In this document: positions 24,195 to 24,231 of the stretch, one piece after another
Numbering within the stretch: position 1 is the stretch's first letter
Layout: each line of letters opens with the position of its first letter
Assembly: GCA_900752015.1 (NCBI GenBank)
Contig: CAADTZ010000085.1
Span: 1 to 24,231, forward strand
Length of the DNA stretch: 24,231 nucleotides
Origin: an uncultured Collinsella sp.
Lineage (GTDB): Bacteria > Actinomycetota > Coriobacteriia > Coriobacteriales > Coriobacteriaceae
Reading direction: 5' to 3'
Translations under genes and position numbers: made by a program
Notes under the pieces: model-generated
What the model was told of the DNA's origin: nothing
Seen by the model: the letters and a program-made list of their open reading frames with translations, nothing else
The model's database searches: none

Positions 24195-24231
24195 AAGGGC
24201 GCTGACCTTCTGGTCGCGCCCTTGAAGTTGA
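24195..24231 (-). terminator. Structured 3' module, copy 3, cut by the window end
   Basis: AAGGGCGC (24195-24202) and GCGCCCTT (24216-24223) form a stem with the same GACC-TTCT-GGTC tip as the other copies but a different stem sequence. The preceding segment (about 24130-24157) shares GCAGG-AGAG-ACGGACAGCGAG with copies 1 and 2. By analogy it should terminate a minus-strand gene lying beyond the window. That gene and the rest of the module are not visible. Confidence 0.55.

Overview
The window looks like a chromosome segment from a high-GC Gram-positive of the Coriobacteriia, most likely Collinsella or a close relative. This rests on the HspR-type dnaK operon, strong GC bias in coding DNA, a nad operon controlled by a 3H-domain NiaR-like repressor, a hyp maturation cluster next to nikR, and intergenic regions crowded with interrupted palindromes. 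The genus is an inference; no rRNA or other marker gene is present.

Layout. (1) 230-4524, minus strand: heat-shock operon dnaK-grpE-dnaJ-hspR. (2) 4525-5189: non-coding, with the dnaK upstream region, a palindromic repeat cluster and the ferredoxin promoter. (3) 5190-5375, plus: small 2[4Fe-4S] ferredoxin. (4) 5464-9330, minus: nadA-nadB-nadC-niaR, de novo NAD synthesis plus its probable repressor, with a perfect 19-bp inverted repeat over the nadA promoter. (5) 9611-11610, plus: LytTR response regulator and GHKL membrane sensor kinase. (6) 11675-12250, minus: an unrecognised protein that resembles a uracil-DNA-glycosylase fold without its catalytic motifs. (7) 12387-18869, plus: thioredoxin, a small His-rich helical protein, a NikR with a His/Cys-rich N-terminal tail, then hypF-hypC-hypD-hypE for the NiFe-hydrogenase Fe(CN)2CO cofactor. 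hypA, hypB and the hydrogenase itself are not in the window. (8) 18975-19643, plus: HAD phosphatase of the Gph type. (9) 19644-20117: repeat-rich intergenic. (10) 20118-22195, minus: a lipoprotein, an IS200-like tnpA element and a stand-alone PTS EIIA-Glc. (11) 22773-23945, plus: a class II Fic protein with a C-terminal winged helix, in visibly AT-richer DNA and bracketed by two copies of one long palindrome.

The metabolic and chaperone genes are conventional. The unusual material is between the genes. Three copies of a structured module (near 97-229, 19981-20114 and 24195 to the end) share sequence, and their stems change by paired substitutions. In minus-strand sense, two of them start at or within 3 nt of the stop codon of a minus-strand gene and contain a terminator-like hairpin. 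Two further kinds of palindromic unit recur across unrelated intergenic regions: short arms around a GTCCC-containing core, and 15-18 bp arms around a loop of the type CTTTTGAG...GGCCAAAAAC. All are described below as separate observations.
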